A DNA stretch of 64,000 nucleotides. Source: Flavobacterium sp. N2270 (GTDB lineage Bacteria > Bacteroidota > Bacteroidia > Flavobacteriales > Flavobacteriaceae). Below the pieces are notes generated by a model. That model saw nothing but the letters and a program-made list of their open reading frames with translations. It ran no database searches and was not told the origin of the DNA. Shown here in pieces: positions 1-7,865 of the stretch; within the stretch, counting starts at the first letter, position 1, and the number at the start of each line of letters is the position of its first letter. The position numbers and the translations under genes are program-made. Location of the stretch: positions 434,001 through 498,000 of the forward strand of contig NZ_CP110005.1 in assembly GCF_025947225.1 (NCBI RefSeq), in the 5' to 3' direction.

Positions 1-494
1 TTTAATTTGTTCATTCCAGCTTCTTTATCAGCCATCATTTTTTCTAATTCCGCTAATCGAGAAGTTGACGATGCTAAATCGGCTTTTAATTTATCTAAAC
101 GCTCTTGCTCAGCAGTCAGTTTGCTTTGTTTTGCTTCTAATTCAGCTAATAATTCTCTGTTTTTCTTCATGTTGCTATCTAAAGCATCATTACTGTTTTT
201 TTCTAAAGCCGCATAAGAAGCCTTTAAGTTATCTAAACTTTTCTTTGTAGCTGCATAGTCATTTGCTAACTTATCTCTTTCCGCTTTTGCTTTATCTAAT
301 TCTGTTTGTAAACTTGTTTTTTCTTGTTCTAACTGATTTTTGCTTTTAGACAAAGCTCCGTTTTCATCTGCTAAAGCATTACGCTCTTTCTTTAAATCGG
401 CATATTTGTTTTCTAAATCATTATATATTTTTTTAGAAACACAAGAAGTAGTTAATCCTAGAACTACAACAGCAAGGGCAACTTTTTTTATCAT
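1..494 (-). CDS. OmpA-type coiled-coil lipoprotein, 5' part only
   Basis: The first 164 residues of a protein that continues past the left edge; the start codon is at 494-492. The N-terminus is a short hydrophobic signal ending in LTTSC, a relaxed lipobox, so an outer-membrane lipoprotein is likely. From about residue 23 onward the sequence is a long charged coiled coil rich in Leu, Lys, Glu and Asn (ENKYADLKKERNALADENGA and similar heptads). In flavobacteria this lipoprotein-plus-coiled-coil start is typical of OmpA-family peptidoglycan-binding proteins, whose OmpA domain would lie outside the window. That domain is inferred, not seen. There is a 22-bp gap to the xth gene on the same strand, so co-transcription is possible. 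Confidence 0.75.
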   Translation of the reverse strand, partial: MIKKVALAVVVLGLTTSCVSKKIYNDLENKYADLKKERNALADENGALSKSKNQLEQEKTSLQTELDKAKAERDKLANDYAATKKSLDNLKASYAALEKNSNDALDSNMKKNRELLAELEAKQSKLTAEQERLDKLKADLASSTSRLAELEKMMADKEAGMNKL

Positions 495-516
495 CTTTTA
501 TTATTTAATTTATTGG

Positions 517-1278
517 TTATTTTAATTCTACTACAACTGGGCAATGATCGGAATGTTTGGCTTCGGGCAAAATATAAGCACGCTCAATATTGCTTTCTAA
601 TGCTTTATCAACTAAACAATAATCAATTCTCCAACCTTTATTATTATTTCGAGCATTTGCTCTATAACTCCACCAACTGTAATGGTGTGGCTCTTTGTTT
701 AAATGCCTGAAAGTATCAATGAATCCACTTTTCATAAACGCATCTAACCAAGCTCTTTCTTCAGGCAAAAATCCAGAAGTATTTTTATTTCCAACAGGAT
801 TATGAATATCAATAGCTTCATGACAAATGTTATAATCGCCACAAATAACTAAGTTTGGAACCGATTTCTTTAAATCATTAATATATTCCTGAAATTCATC
901 CATGTATTGAAACTTGTAACTTAATCGCTCTGAATTAGTTCCAGAAGGAAGATACAAACTCATTATAGAAAACTTATCAAAATCGATACGTAAATTTCGT
1001 CCCTCAAAGTCCATATGCTCAATTCCTGTGCCAAAAACAACATTTTTTGGTTCAATTTTAGAGAAAATAGCTACACCACTGTATCCTTTTTTTTGAGCTG
1101 AGAAATAATATTGATAAGGATAACCTGCTGCTTCAATTTCAAGTTTAGGGACTTGTTCTTCCATTGCTTTAATTTCTTGAAGGCAAATTACATCAGGACT
1201 TGCGTGTTGTAACCATGAAATAAAGTCTTTAGAAATTGCAGCTCTAATTCCATTTACATTATAAGAAATAATCTTCAT
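517..1278 (-). CDS. xth: Exodeoxyribonuclease III (AP endonuclease)
   Basis: A 253-residue class II AP endonuclease / 3'-5' exonuclease of the ExoIII (EEP) fold, which acts in base excision repair of abasic sites in DNA. Visible active-site motifs are SYNVNGIRAA (Asn7), LQEIKA (metal-binding Glu35), GDYNICHEAID (catalytic Asp and Asn) and SDHCPVV near the C-terminus (Asp-His pair). The length is normal. An in-frame ATG eight codons upstream (1302) exists, but the family begins at MKIISYNV, so the start at 1278 is chosen. It follows the usual bacterial Xth/ExoA layout with nothing missing. Confidence 0.95.
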   Translation of the reverse strand: MKIISYNVNGIRAAISKDFISWLQHASPDVICLQEIKAMEEQVPKLEIEAAGYPYQYYFSAQKKGYSGVAIFSKIEPKNVVFGTGIEHMDFEGRNLRIDFDKFSIMSLYLPSGTNSERLSYKFQYMDEFQEYINDLKKSVPNLVICGDYNICHEAIDIHNPVGNKNTSGFLPEERAWLDAFMKSGFIDTFRHLNKEPHHYSWWSYRANARNNNKGWRIDYCLVDKALESNIERAYILPEAKHSDHCPVVVELK

Positions 1279-1436
1279 TTTATAGATTTGGTTTTCGTTC
1301 AAATGTAATAAAATACTATTGAAAACAAAACTAGTTTATGAGTAATTTAAATGGCCGACACAAACATTATAATTTATTAATCATTACAGAAAAAATATCG
1401 CTAAAGTTAAACGTAAAAGAATTCCATTATAATTCA

Positions 1437-1450
1437 TTTTTTTTTTTTTT
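1437..1450. repeat. Homopolymer T14 tract upstream of a small secreted-peptide gene
   Basis: Fourteen consecutive T on the + strand, about 60 bp upstream of the ATG at 1510. It lies in the intergenic region where the promoter of the peptide gene should be. Such runs are prone to slippage; any effect on expression is inference. Confidence 0.6.
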
Positions 1451-1509
1451 CATTTGCGCACTTTTTGCTGGTTAAAAAAAATTTTACAAAAAATTAATTA
1501 AAAAATCAT

Positions 1510-1740
1510 ATGAAAAAACAAATCTTATTCACTTTCTTAAGTGTAACTATGTTTGGTTTAAGTTTAAACGCAAACACGATGAACAACAACAAATTATTTA
1601 CAAATAAAAAAACTGAATTAAAAGAAGTTCTTACGATGAAACCTTATGATGTATATTGTAATGGCGTATGGAAGAAAAGAATTTATGCCTCTTCACAAGA
1701 AATTGCTGATTCAATAGCATATAACGTTTGTAACGGATAA
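1510..1740 (+). CDS. Small secreted two-cysteine protein, unknown function
   Basis: A 76-residue protein with a clear signal peptide (MKKQILFTFLSVTMFGLSLNA), then an Asn/Lys-rich linker and a C-terminal core holding the only two cysteines, in the repeated context YCNG and VCNG about 25 residues apart. This suggests one disulfide in the exported form. I do not recognise a family. It lies 43 bp upstream of a GLPGLI-family gene on the same strand, followed by a TonB-receptor-like gene, so the three may form one transcription unit. Function is unknown; a secreted peptide handled by the two downstream proteins is only a hypothesis. Confidence 0.75.
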   Translation: MKKQILFTFLSVTMFGLSLNANTMNNNKLFTNKKTELKEVLTMKPYDVYCNGVWKKRIYASSQEIADSIAYNVCNG

Positions 1741-1783
1741 ATAAAACAATCAGCAAAAAGTTTTAACACCAGAAATAATCATT

Positions 1784-2584
1784 ATGAAAAAATATTTTAT
1801 TTTGTTTTTACTAGTTCCTGTTTATTTATTTTCACAAGAAAATAAAGGAATTGTTTATTATGGGTTTGTAGACGCCATGGCTACCGGTAATGGAAATGGA
1901 TTAGACTACAATGCTTATATGACTTTTAATAAAGAGCAATCGTATTATGTTACTGCAAAAGATAGTTTAGAAAAAACAGAAAACCTAAATGTACAAAAAA
2001 ACACTGAAAAAAATGATGAAAACATTATTTATAATGGGCTAAAAAGCAGCCCCTTAGGCGATCAGGTTGTGTTTTATAAAAAAAGTAATCTCATTTACTC
2101 AAGTTTTGAATATGGCGAGGTATATTATGTAAAAGAAAATGCCACAAAACATAATTGGAAAATTCATAAAGAAACGAAAAAAATTGGAAAATATACTTGT
2201 ACAAAAGCTACTATGCATTTTAGAGGCAGGGATTATACAGCTTGGTTTACGTTTGCTATTCCTGTTAGCTATGGGCCATGGAAACTAAATGGTTTGCCTG
2301 GTTTAATTTTAGAAGCTTATGATACAAATAAAAATTTATATTGGTATTTTAAAAGTATTGAATACCCTACAAACAATAAACAGAAAGTAAATAATTTAAG
2401 AGTTCCTTTAAAAGATAAATACACTCATTTTATAACTATTGAAGAATTTGGAAAAAAATTGGTGAAATATATTGACAAAGTATATGAAGATAGTGTATTA
2501 ACTGCAAAAAAATATAACACTTATATACCAAAAAGAAGTGAAATGCCTACCATTTTGGAACTTTTTATAGAAGAAATAAAATAA
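1784..2584 (+). CDS. GLPGLI family protein (Porph_ging)
   Basis: A 266-residue exported protein with signal peptide MKKYFILFLLVPVYLFSQ. The family signature is intact: YTAWFTFAIPVSYGPWKLNG followed by GLPGLI at about residues 170-175, then LEAYD. The family (TIGR01200 / PF09697) is confined to Bacteroidota, usually periplasmic or outer-membrane associated, and has no established biochemical role. Its members commonly sit beside CarboxypepD_reg-like outer-membrane proteins, as here: the next ATG is 3 bp after the stop. Translational coupling with the downstream gene is likely. Confidence 0.92.
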   Translation: MKKYFILFLLVPVYLFSQENKGIVYYGFVDAMATGNGNGLDYNAYMTFNKEQSYYVTAKDSLEKTENLNVQKNTEKNDENIIYNGLKSSPLGDQVVFYKKSNLIYSSFEYGEVYYVKENATKHNWKIHKETKKIGKYTCTKATMHFRGRDYTAWFTFAIPVSYGPWKLNGLPGLILEAYDTNKNLYWYFKSIEYPTNNKQKVNNLRVPLKDKYTHFITIEEFGKKLVKYIDKVYEDSVLTAKKYNTYIPKRSEMPTILELFIEEIK

Positions 2585-2587
2585 TAC

Positions 2588-5185
2588 ATGAAATACAAAT
2601 TTCTAATTTTAAGTTTTCTACTTTCTTCTATTGTTTTTTCTCAAAAAAAAGAACTTAAAGGAATAATTACTGATTCTATTAACAACCCCATAATTGGAGC
2701 TACCGTTCTTTTAAAAGATACAGAAGATAATTTCATAAACTATTCTTTAACTGATGAAAACGGAAATTATTTAATTGAAATAAATAACGCTACTAATAAA
2801 TACATTTTAGAAATTTCATTCTTAGGTTTTAAAACCGAAAAAGAAACTATTTTAATTGACAAGAGTACATTTATAAAAAATTATTCTTTGGTAGAGGATT
2901 TCGTAGCTCTAAAAGAAGTACTTGTTGAAGAACATCAAAAAGTAACAATACAACAAGACACAACATTTATAAAAGTAAAATCGTTCTCTAACAACACAGA
3001 GCAAACTGTAGAAGATATTCTAAAAAAATTACCTGGAATTACAGTACAAAAAGATGGCACCATAAAAGCGCATGGAAAAACAATTGACAAACTATTAGTT
3101 GAAGGCGAAGATATTTTTAATCAGAATTATAAAATATTATCTCGAAATTTAGACGCCAACACACTTGAAGAAGTTCAAATTTTAGACAATTTTGAAGACA
3201 ACCCAATTCTCAAATCTTTATCAAACAGCAATAAAGTAGCCATTAATTTAAAACTTAAAAAAGGTTTGGAAAATGTGTGGTTTGGAAATATCAATGCAGG
3301 TTATGGAACTGAAAAGAGATTTAAAGAAAATGTCAATATAGGCTTGTTAAGAAAGAAAATAAAAGGTTTTTATTTTTTAGATTACAGCAATTTAGGCTCA
3401 AATACTAGTGATTTATTAGATGGTAATTTTGGTCAAATGGATTTTAGTATGAATGAAAAAATTGAATTAAAATCTAATAAAGTATTGAATACAAATTTGT
3501 TTGAAAATTCATTTTTTCAAACCTCACAAATTAATTTTAATAAAGGTTTATTAAATTCATTAAGTTTCACTTCAAAAATTAGCAATAAAACTATAATAAG
3601 AACAAGTATTAATTATTTTAATGATTCTCAATTGCAAAATCAGAATCAAATTTTAAATTACACTTTACCTAATGAAACTATTGAAAACTCCGAGCAATCT
3701 TCATTCAACAAGGATTACAAAAACAGCTTTGGAGAAATTGAAGTAAAATATTTATCTAGTGATAATAGTTATTTTACAAATTATCTAAAATTTAATTTTT
3801 CTCCTACTGAATTAAAAAACAGTGTTACTTTTAACACTAATGAAAACATAGAGAATATTAATCAAACTGATAATTTCATAGTTAATCATTTAGAAAATAC
3901 TTACAAAATTGGCTTTAACAAACTGCTTCAAAATTATATCTATATTGGTCTAAATTCGTTAAATGAGAAAAATAAAGTGTTTTCAGAAAAACTTAATGAA
4001 TATTTCATAGTAGATAGTAACAAAACCATTATTCAAAGAGTAAAAAACAATTTATTTTATAGCGGAATAAAATCTAGCTATTTATACAAAAAAACCATAT
4101 TTGAAAGTTCATCTACTATACAATTTCATTTTGAAGAAGAAATTAGTAATTCTAAAATAAATACCTTAGAAAATGAAAGTTTACAAAGTAATATAGCAGA
4201 ATTTAATAAAACAATCATCTCTTTTAATCAAGTCACTAAAATAAAATTATTAAAAAACTTGAAATTCAATTCAAATTTAAATTCAAATTTTACAAATTTG
4301 AATTCTTCAAATTTTTTCCTGTATAGTTTTCAGAATAATTTACATTATAAAACACCTAAAAAAGGTAGTTTTAATTTAAGTTATATCATAAATAAAAAAT
4401 TACCCGAAAACTACTTAATAAATCAACAAAATAATTTAATAGATTATAGAAGTTTTAACAAAGGTTCAAAAAACATTGAAGCCATAACAAGTAACACTCT
4501 CTTACTAAATTATCATTTAGACCTTGACAAAAGAAATTTTTCGATAGACATTAACACTGAACTAAAAAGAACAAACAAATTATATAGCTACAAAACAACC
4601 ATAAATAATGATTTGTTATTTAATGAAAATATTATATTGGGTAAATACAATTCATATAATTTATCTTTTATATTAACTAAATATATCAAACCAATAAATT
4701 TAGTTTCAAAAATTGAAAACTATAATAATTGGTCTACAGTTCCTTTACAACTTTCCAATGAATCGCCTATTAATTACAAAAATTATTCTTCAAGTTTTAA
4801 AATAAGTAATTCTACAATATTTGAAAAATTTCCAAATTTTGACTTTGGGTTTAGTTATATGTTGAATAAATCTTCATTTCAAAACACTTCAAATAAGAAT
4901 AATTTTAAAGAATATTTTATTAACTTAAATTATGATGAAATCAAAAATTTTGTATTTGAAATAAAGAATAGTTTATATGTTATTAATAACGAAAAATATC
5001 ACTTTTTAAACTTAATTGCATCATTTAATCCAAATAATTCTAATTTAACGTTAAAAGTTATAGCAAATAATTTAAATGATGAAAATGTTTTTATCATTCA
5101 AACTGTAGACAACTTTACTTTTTATCAAAAAACAATAAATTTAGTTCCAAAATATTATCTCTTATCTCTTAAATATCAATTTTAA
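2588..5185 (+). CDS. TonB-dependent-receptor-like outer-membrane protein with CarboxypepD_reg-like domain
   Basis: An 865-residue outer-membrane protein. Order: signal peptide (to FSQ, about residue 19); a carboxypeptidase-regulatory-like beta-sandwich (about 22-110, GIITDSINNPIIGATVLLKD...TDENGNYLIEI); a plug-like segment (about 130-230, VEDILKKLPGITVQKDGTIK, NLDANTLEEVQIL); then a long beta-barrel rich in Asn, aromatic and Ser, ending in the aromatic LLSLKYQF expected for a barrel C-terminus. This matches the receptor-like proteins paired with GLPGLI genes in flavobacteria. The ligand is unknown. Its Asn/Lys content is very high even for this AT-rich genome, suggesting fast divergence. Confidence 0.88.
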   Translation: MKYKFLILSFLLSSIVFSQKKELKGIITDSINNPIIGATVLLKDTEDNFINYSLTDENGNYLIEINNATNKYILEISFLGFKTEKETILIDKSTFIKNYSLVEDFVALKEVLVEEHQKVTIQQDTTFIKVKSFSNNTEQTVEDILKKLPGITVQKDGTIKAHGKTIDKLLVEGEDIFNQNYKILSRNLDANTLEEVQILDNFEDNPILKSLSNSNKVAINLKLKKGLENVWFGNINAGYGTEKRFKENVNIGLLRKKIKGFYFLDYSNLGSNTSDLLDGNFGQMDFSMNEKIELKSNKVLNTNLFENSFFQTSQINFNKGLLNSLSFTSKISNKTIIRTSINYFNDSQLQNQNQILNYTLPNETIENSEQSSFNKDYKNSFGEIEVKYLSSDNSYFTNYLKFNFSPTELKNSVTFNTNENIENINQTDNFIVNHLENTYKIGFNKLLQNYIYIGLNSLNEKNKVFSEKLNEYFIVDSNKTIIQRVKNNLFYSGIKSSYLYKKTIFESSSTIQFHFEEEISNSKINTLENESLQSNIAEFNKTIISFNQVTKIKLLKNLKFNSNLNSNFTNLNSSNFFLYSFQNNLHYKTPKKGSFNLSYIINKKLPENYLINQQNNLIDYRSFNKGSKNIEAITSNTLLLNYHLDLDKRNFSIDINTELKRTNKLYSYKTTINNDLLFNENIILGKYNSYNLSFILTKYIKPINLVSKIENYNNWSTVPLQLSNESPINYKNYSSSFKISNSTIFEKFPNFDFGFSYMLNKSSFQNTSNKNNFKEYFINLNYDEIKNFVFEIKNSLYVINNEKYHFLNLIASFNPNNSNLTLKVIANNLNDENVFIIQTVDNFTFYQKTINLVPKYYLLSLKYQF

Positions 5186-5208
5186 AACTATTTTTTTACT
5201 TTAATTAT

Positions 5209-5216
5209 TATCTTTG
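5209..5216 (+). promoter_or_regulatory. Bacteroidota -7 promoter box (TATCTTTG)
   Basis: A perfect match to the TAnnTTTG -7 consensus, 21 bp upstream of the ATG at 5237. No convincing -33 TTG at the usual spacing was found, so only the -7 box is marked. Confidence 0.6.
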
Positions 5217-5236
5217 TTTTGATTAAACTAAATTAA

Positions 5237-7030
5237 ATGGGATTAGTTACTGCCAAAGAAGTAGCAAAAGCTATAAATACAGATAAATATGGGATTTTTG
5301 GAACTTTTTCGGGTTGGCTACTGATGAAGGTTTTAAAGATTTCTACTCTTAATAAAATATACAATAGAAATAAGCATTTAAAAGACATTGAGTTTTTAAA
5401 TGCTATACTTGATGAGTTTCAAATAAAATTTGAAATTCCAGAAGAGGATTTAAAAAGATTGCCTAAAGACGGAGCATACATTACCGTTTCAAATCATCCG
5501 CTAGGTGGTATTGATGGTATTTTGCTTTTAAAATTAATGTTAGAACAAGAGCCTGATTTTAAAATCATTGCCAATTTCTTATTACATAGAATAGAGCCTA
5601 TGAAGCCCTACATTATGCCCGTAAATCCTTTTGAAAATCATAAGGACGCAAAATCTAGCGTTGTAGGAATTAAAGAAACACTAAGACATTTAAGCGACGG
5701 AAAACCATTAGGAATGTTTCCTGCTGGAGAAGTTTCTACCTATAAAGACGGAAAGTTAGTAGTTGACAAACCGTGGGAAGAAGGCGCAATTAAAATCATT
5801 AAAAAAGCAAAAGTACCAGTTGTTCCAATTTATTTTCATGCAAAAAACAGTAAACTTTTTTACTTTTTATCCAATTTGAATGAAACTTTAAGAACAGCTA
5901 AATTACCTAGTGAATTACTCACACAAAAAGACAGAGTAATTAAAGTTCGAATAGGAAAGCCTATATCGGTAAATGAACAAAACGAAATAGAAAATATTAC
6001 TGAATATGGCGATTTTCTTCGTAAAAAAACCTACATGCTTTCAAATGCATATGAAGAAGAGTCAAAATTTAGAACTTTTTCGTTATTAAAAACAACTAAG
6101 ACTCCAAAGCAAATTGCAAAATCTGCTAATCATGAAAATATTTTAGAAGAAGTTGCATTACTTAAAGAAACGGATTGTCGCTTATTACAAAGTAAAAACT
6201 ATGAAGTGTACTTAGTTACTGCAGATAAAATTCCAAATATTTTACACGAGATTGGGCGTTTACGCGAAATTACGTTTAGAGAAGTTGGAGAAGGTACTAA
6301 TGAATCTTTAGACTTAGATAAATTTGACAAATATTACCATCACATGTTTTTATGGGATGAAGATGCGCAGCAAATAGCTGGAGCTTATAGAATGGGACTT
6401 GGTTCTCATATATATGCATCTCATGGAATTAACGGGTTTTATTTACAAGAATTGTTTAGGTTTGAGCCTGAACTTTTTGACATGATGAGCAAATCTATTG
6501 AAATGGGGAGAGCTTTTATCATTAGTGAATACCAACAAAAACCAATGCCATTATTCCTCTTATGGAAAGGTATTGTTCATACCACATTGCGTTACCCAGA
6601 ACATAAATTTTTAATTGGCGGTGTAAGCATTAGTAATCAGTTTTCTGAGTTTTCAAAATCACTTATGATTGAATTTATGAAATCTCATTATTACGACCCT
6701 TATATAGCGCAATATGTTCATCCTAAAAAAGAGTTTAAAGTTCAATTAAAAGATGCGGATAAAGATTTCGTATTCAATGAAACTGAATCTGACTTAAATA
6801 AATTTGATAAAATAATTGATGAAGTTGAACCTGGAAACCTAAGACTTCCTGTTTTAATTAAAAAGTATATTAAGCAAAATGCAAGAGTTGTTGCTTTTAA
6901 TGTAGATCCTTTATTTAATAATGCCGTAGATGGATTAATGTATATTAAAATATCTGACATCCCAGAAAGCACCATGAAACCTGTTATGGAAGAATTTCAG
7001 GCTGAATTAGAGAAAAAAGATAAAGGATAG
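5237..7030 (+). CDS. Bifunctional PlsC-type / GNAT-type acyltransferase, OlsF-like aminolipid synthase
   Basis: A 597-residue two-domain enzyme. The N-terminal part (about 60-270) is a lysophospholipid-acyltransferase-like domain with NHPLGGIDG (catalytic His, Asp) and FPAGEVS, which replaces the usual FPEG motif. The C-terminal part (about 310-520) is a GNAT-like N-acyltransferase of the OlsB/hemolysin type (LREITFREVGEGTN, AGAYRMGLG, FELFRFEPEL-like core). OlsF proteins have this same order: the C-terminal half N-acylates an amino acid (ornithine in studied cases; glycine in the split GlsB/GlsA of Bacteroides) and the N-terminal half adds the second, ester-linked chain. The likely product is an ornithine- or glycine-type aminolipid; the amino acid cannot be told from sequence. 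It has its own promoter and converges directly on the next gene. Confidence 0.85.
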   Translation: MGLVTAKEVAKAINTDKYGIFGTFSGWLLMKVLKISTLNKIYNRNKHLKDIEFLNAILDEFQIKFEIPEEDLKRLPKDGAYITVSNHPLGGIDGILLLKLMLEQEPDFKIIANFLLHRIEPMKPYIMPVNPFENHKDAKSSVVGIKETLRHLSDGKPLGMFPAGEVSTYKDGKLVVDKPWEEGAIKIIKKAKVPVVPIYFHAKNSKLFYFLSNLNETLRTAKLPSELLTQKDRVIKVRIGKPISVNEQNEIENITEYGDFLRKKTYMLSNAYEEESKFRTFSLLKTTKTPKQIAKSANHENILEEVALLKETDCRLLQSKNYEVYLVTADKIPNILHEIGRLREITFREVGEGTNESLDLDKFDKYYHHMFLWDEDAQQIAGAYRMGLGSHIYASHGINGFYLQELFRFEPELFDMMSKSIEMGRAFIISEYQQKPMPLFLLWKGIVHTTLRYPEHKFLIGGVSISNQFSEFSKSLMIEFMKSHYYDPYIAQYVHPKKEFKVQLKDADKDFVFNETESDLNKFDKIIDEVEPGNLRLPVLIKKYIKQNARVVAFNVDPLFNNAVDGLMYIKISDIPESTMKPVMEEFQAELEKKDKG

Positions 7031-7504
7031 TTACATCCAAATCGATTCTTTTAAAATATCAGCATATTCATTTGTTGAAACAAAATAAATCAATCTAACA
7101 AAATGATATAAAATAAGTATGGCTGCAATAATGTAAGCCATATTTTTTTTGTTTTGATAAGAAATAGTAAAAAGTTCTTTGTTCTTGAAAAATTCGATTG
7201 AAAATTTTACCAATAAAAAAAAACAAACTATAACTACAAAAGGTCCAAACAAATGATAATATAAACTTTTATAAATATTACCATCATAAAAAAAGACCAT
7301 AGATTTTGTAATTCCACAACCAGGACAAGGAAAGCCAGTAGCCATTTTAAAAGGGCAAAAAGACTGTTCGTTTTCTAAATTACTTGAATCATTATAATAA
7401 ATTAAAAAAGGAATAATCAGCACGCAAATTGCACTAATTATTCCTATAATTCTATTTTTTTGAAACGTATTAATTGTATAATTTATTAACTTCCGATTGA
7501 ACAA
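7031..7504 (-). CDS. DUF2752 membrane protein
   Basis: A 157-residue integral membrane protein with about three hydrophobic segments (near residues 17-36, 86-104 and 122-142). It carries the DUF2752 signature CPFKMATGFPCPGCGITKS (four cysteines, second pair in PCPGCG) at about residues 50-68. The cysteine pattern could bind metal, but no function is established for the family. The start overlaps the end of the upstream DUF4234-like gene by 35 bp; a later start would cut into the first membrane segment, so the overlap is kept. Its stop abuts the stop of the acyltransferase gene with no gap. Confidence 0.85.
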   Translation of the reverse strand: MFNRKLINYTINTFQKNRIIGIISAICVLIIPFLIYYNDSSNLENEQSFCPFKMATGFPCPGCGITKSMVFFYDGNIYKSLYYHLFGPFVVIVCFFLLVKFSIEFFKNKELFTISYQNKKNMAYIIAAILILYHFVRLIYFVSTNEYADILKESIWM

Positions 7505-7853
7505 TCATAGCTGTAATCATAGGAAAAAAGAATCCTAAAATTAAAAGCATCATAGAATCATCCTTATTTGGCTGACCTGTTAATTGATATACTTTTGGAA
7601 GTCCGTCTCTACCTACAAGCCAATAAAAAAACATACTTAAACCACAACAACCTGTTACAATTGCAATAGTTGGTGAAATAACTTCTTTCTCATTAACCGC
7701 ATTTAAAACTTCAGCCATTTTAAGGTTCCAATAAATTAAATACAGTCCACAAGTAATTATTCCAAGTATTAACACAACTAGCGGATCTACTTTAAAATAA
7801 GGAATGTTATTTTGAGGCCTGTTCCAATCTTCACTAGGTTTTGTCATTTCCAT
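7470..7853 (-). CDS. DUF4234-like small membrane protein
   Basis: A 127-residue membrane protein. It has a polar N-terminus with FKVDP, then three or four hydrophobic segments. The segment VLILGIITCGLYLIYWNLKMAEVLN resembles the DUF4234 core (hydrophobic run, T-x-G-I/L-Y-x-I-Y-W). DUF2752 and DUF4234-like genes are frequently adjacent in flavobacteria, and here they overlap by 35 bp, so they are probably translated from one message. Function unknown. A second Met two codons in (7847) is an equally possible start. Confidence 0.75.
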   Translation of the reverse strand: MEMTKPSEDWNRPQNNIPYFKVDPLVVLILGIITCGLYLIYWNLKMAEVLNAVNEKEVISPTIAIVTGCCGLSMFFYWLVGRDGLPKVYQLTGQPNKDDSMMLLILGFFFPMITAMIVQSEVNKLYN

Positions 7854-7865
7854 ACTATATTATTT

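Noticed and set aside
6742-6975. Open frame antisense to the acyltransferase gene
   Set aside because: It is a shadow of the coding strand with no recognisable protein features.
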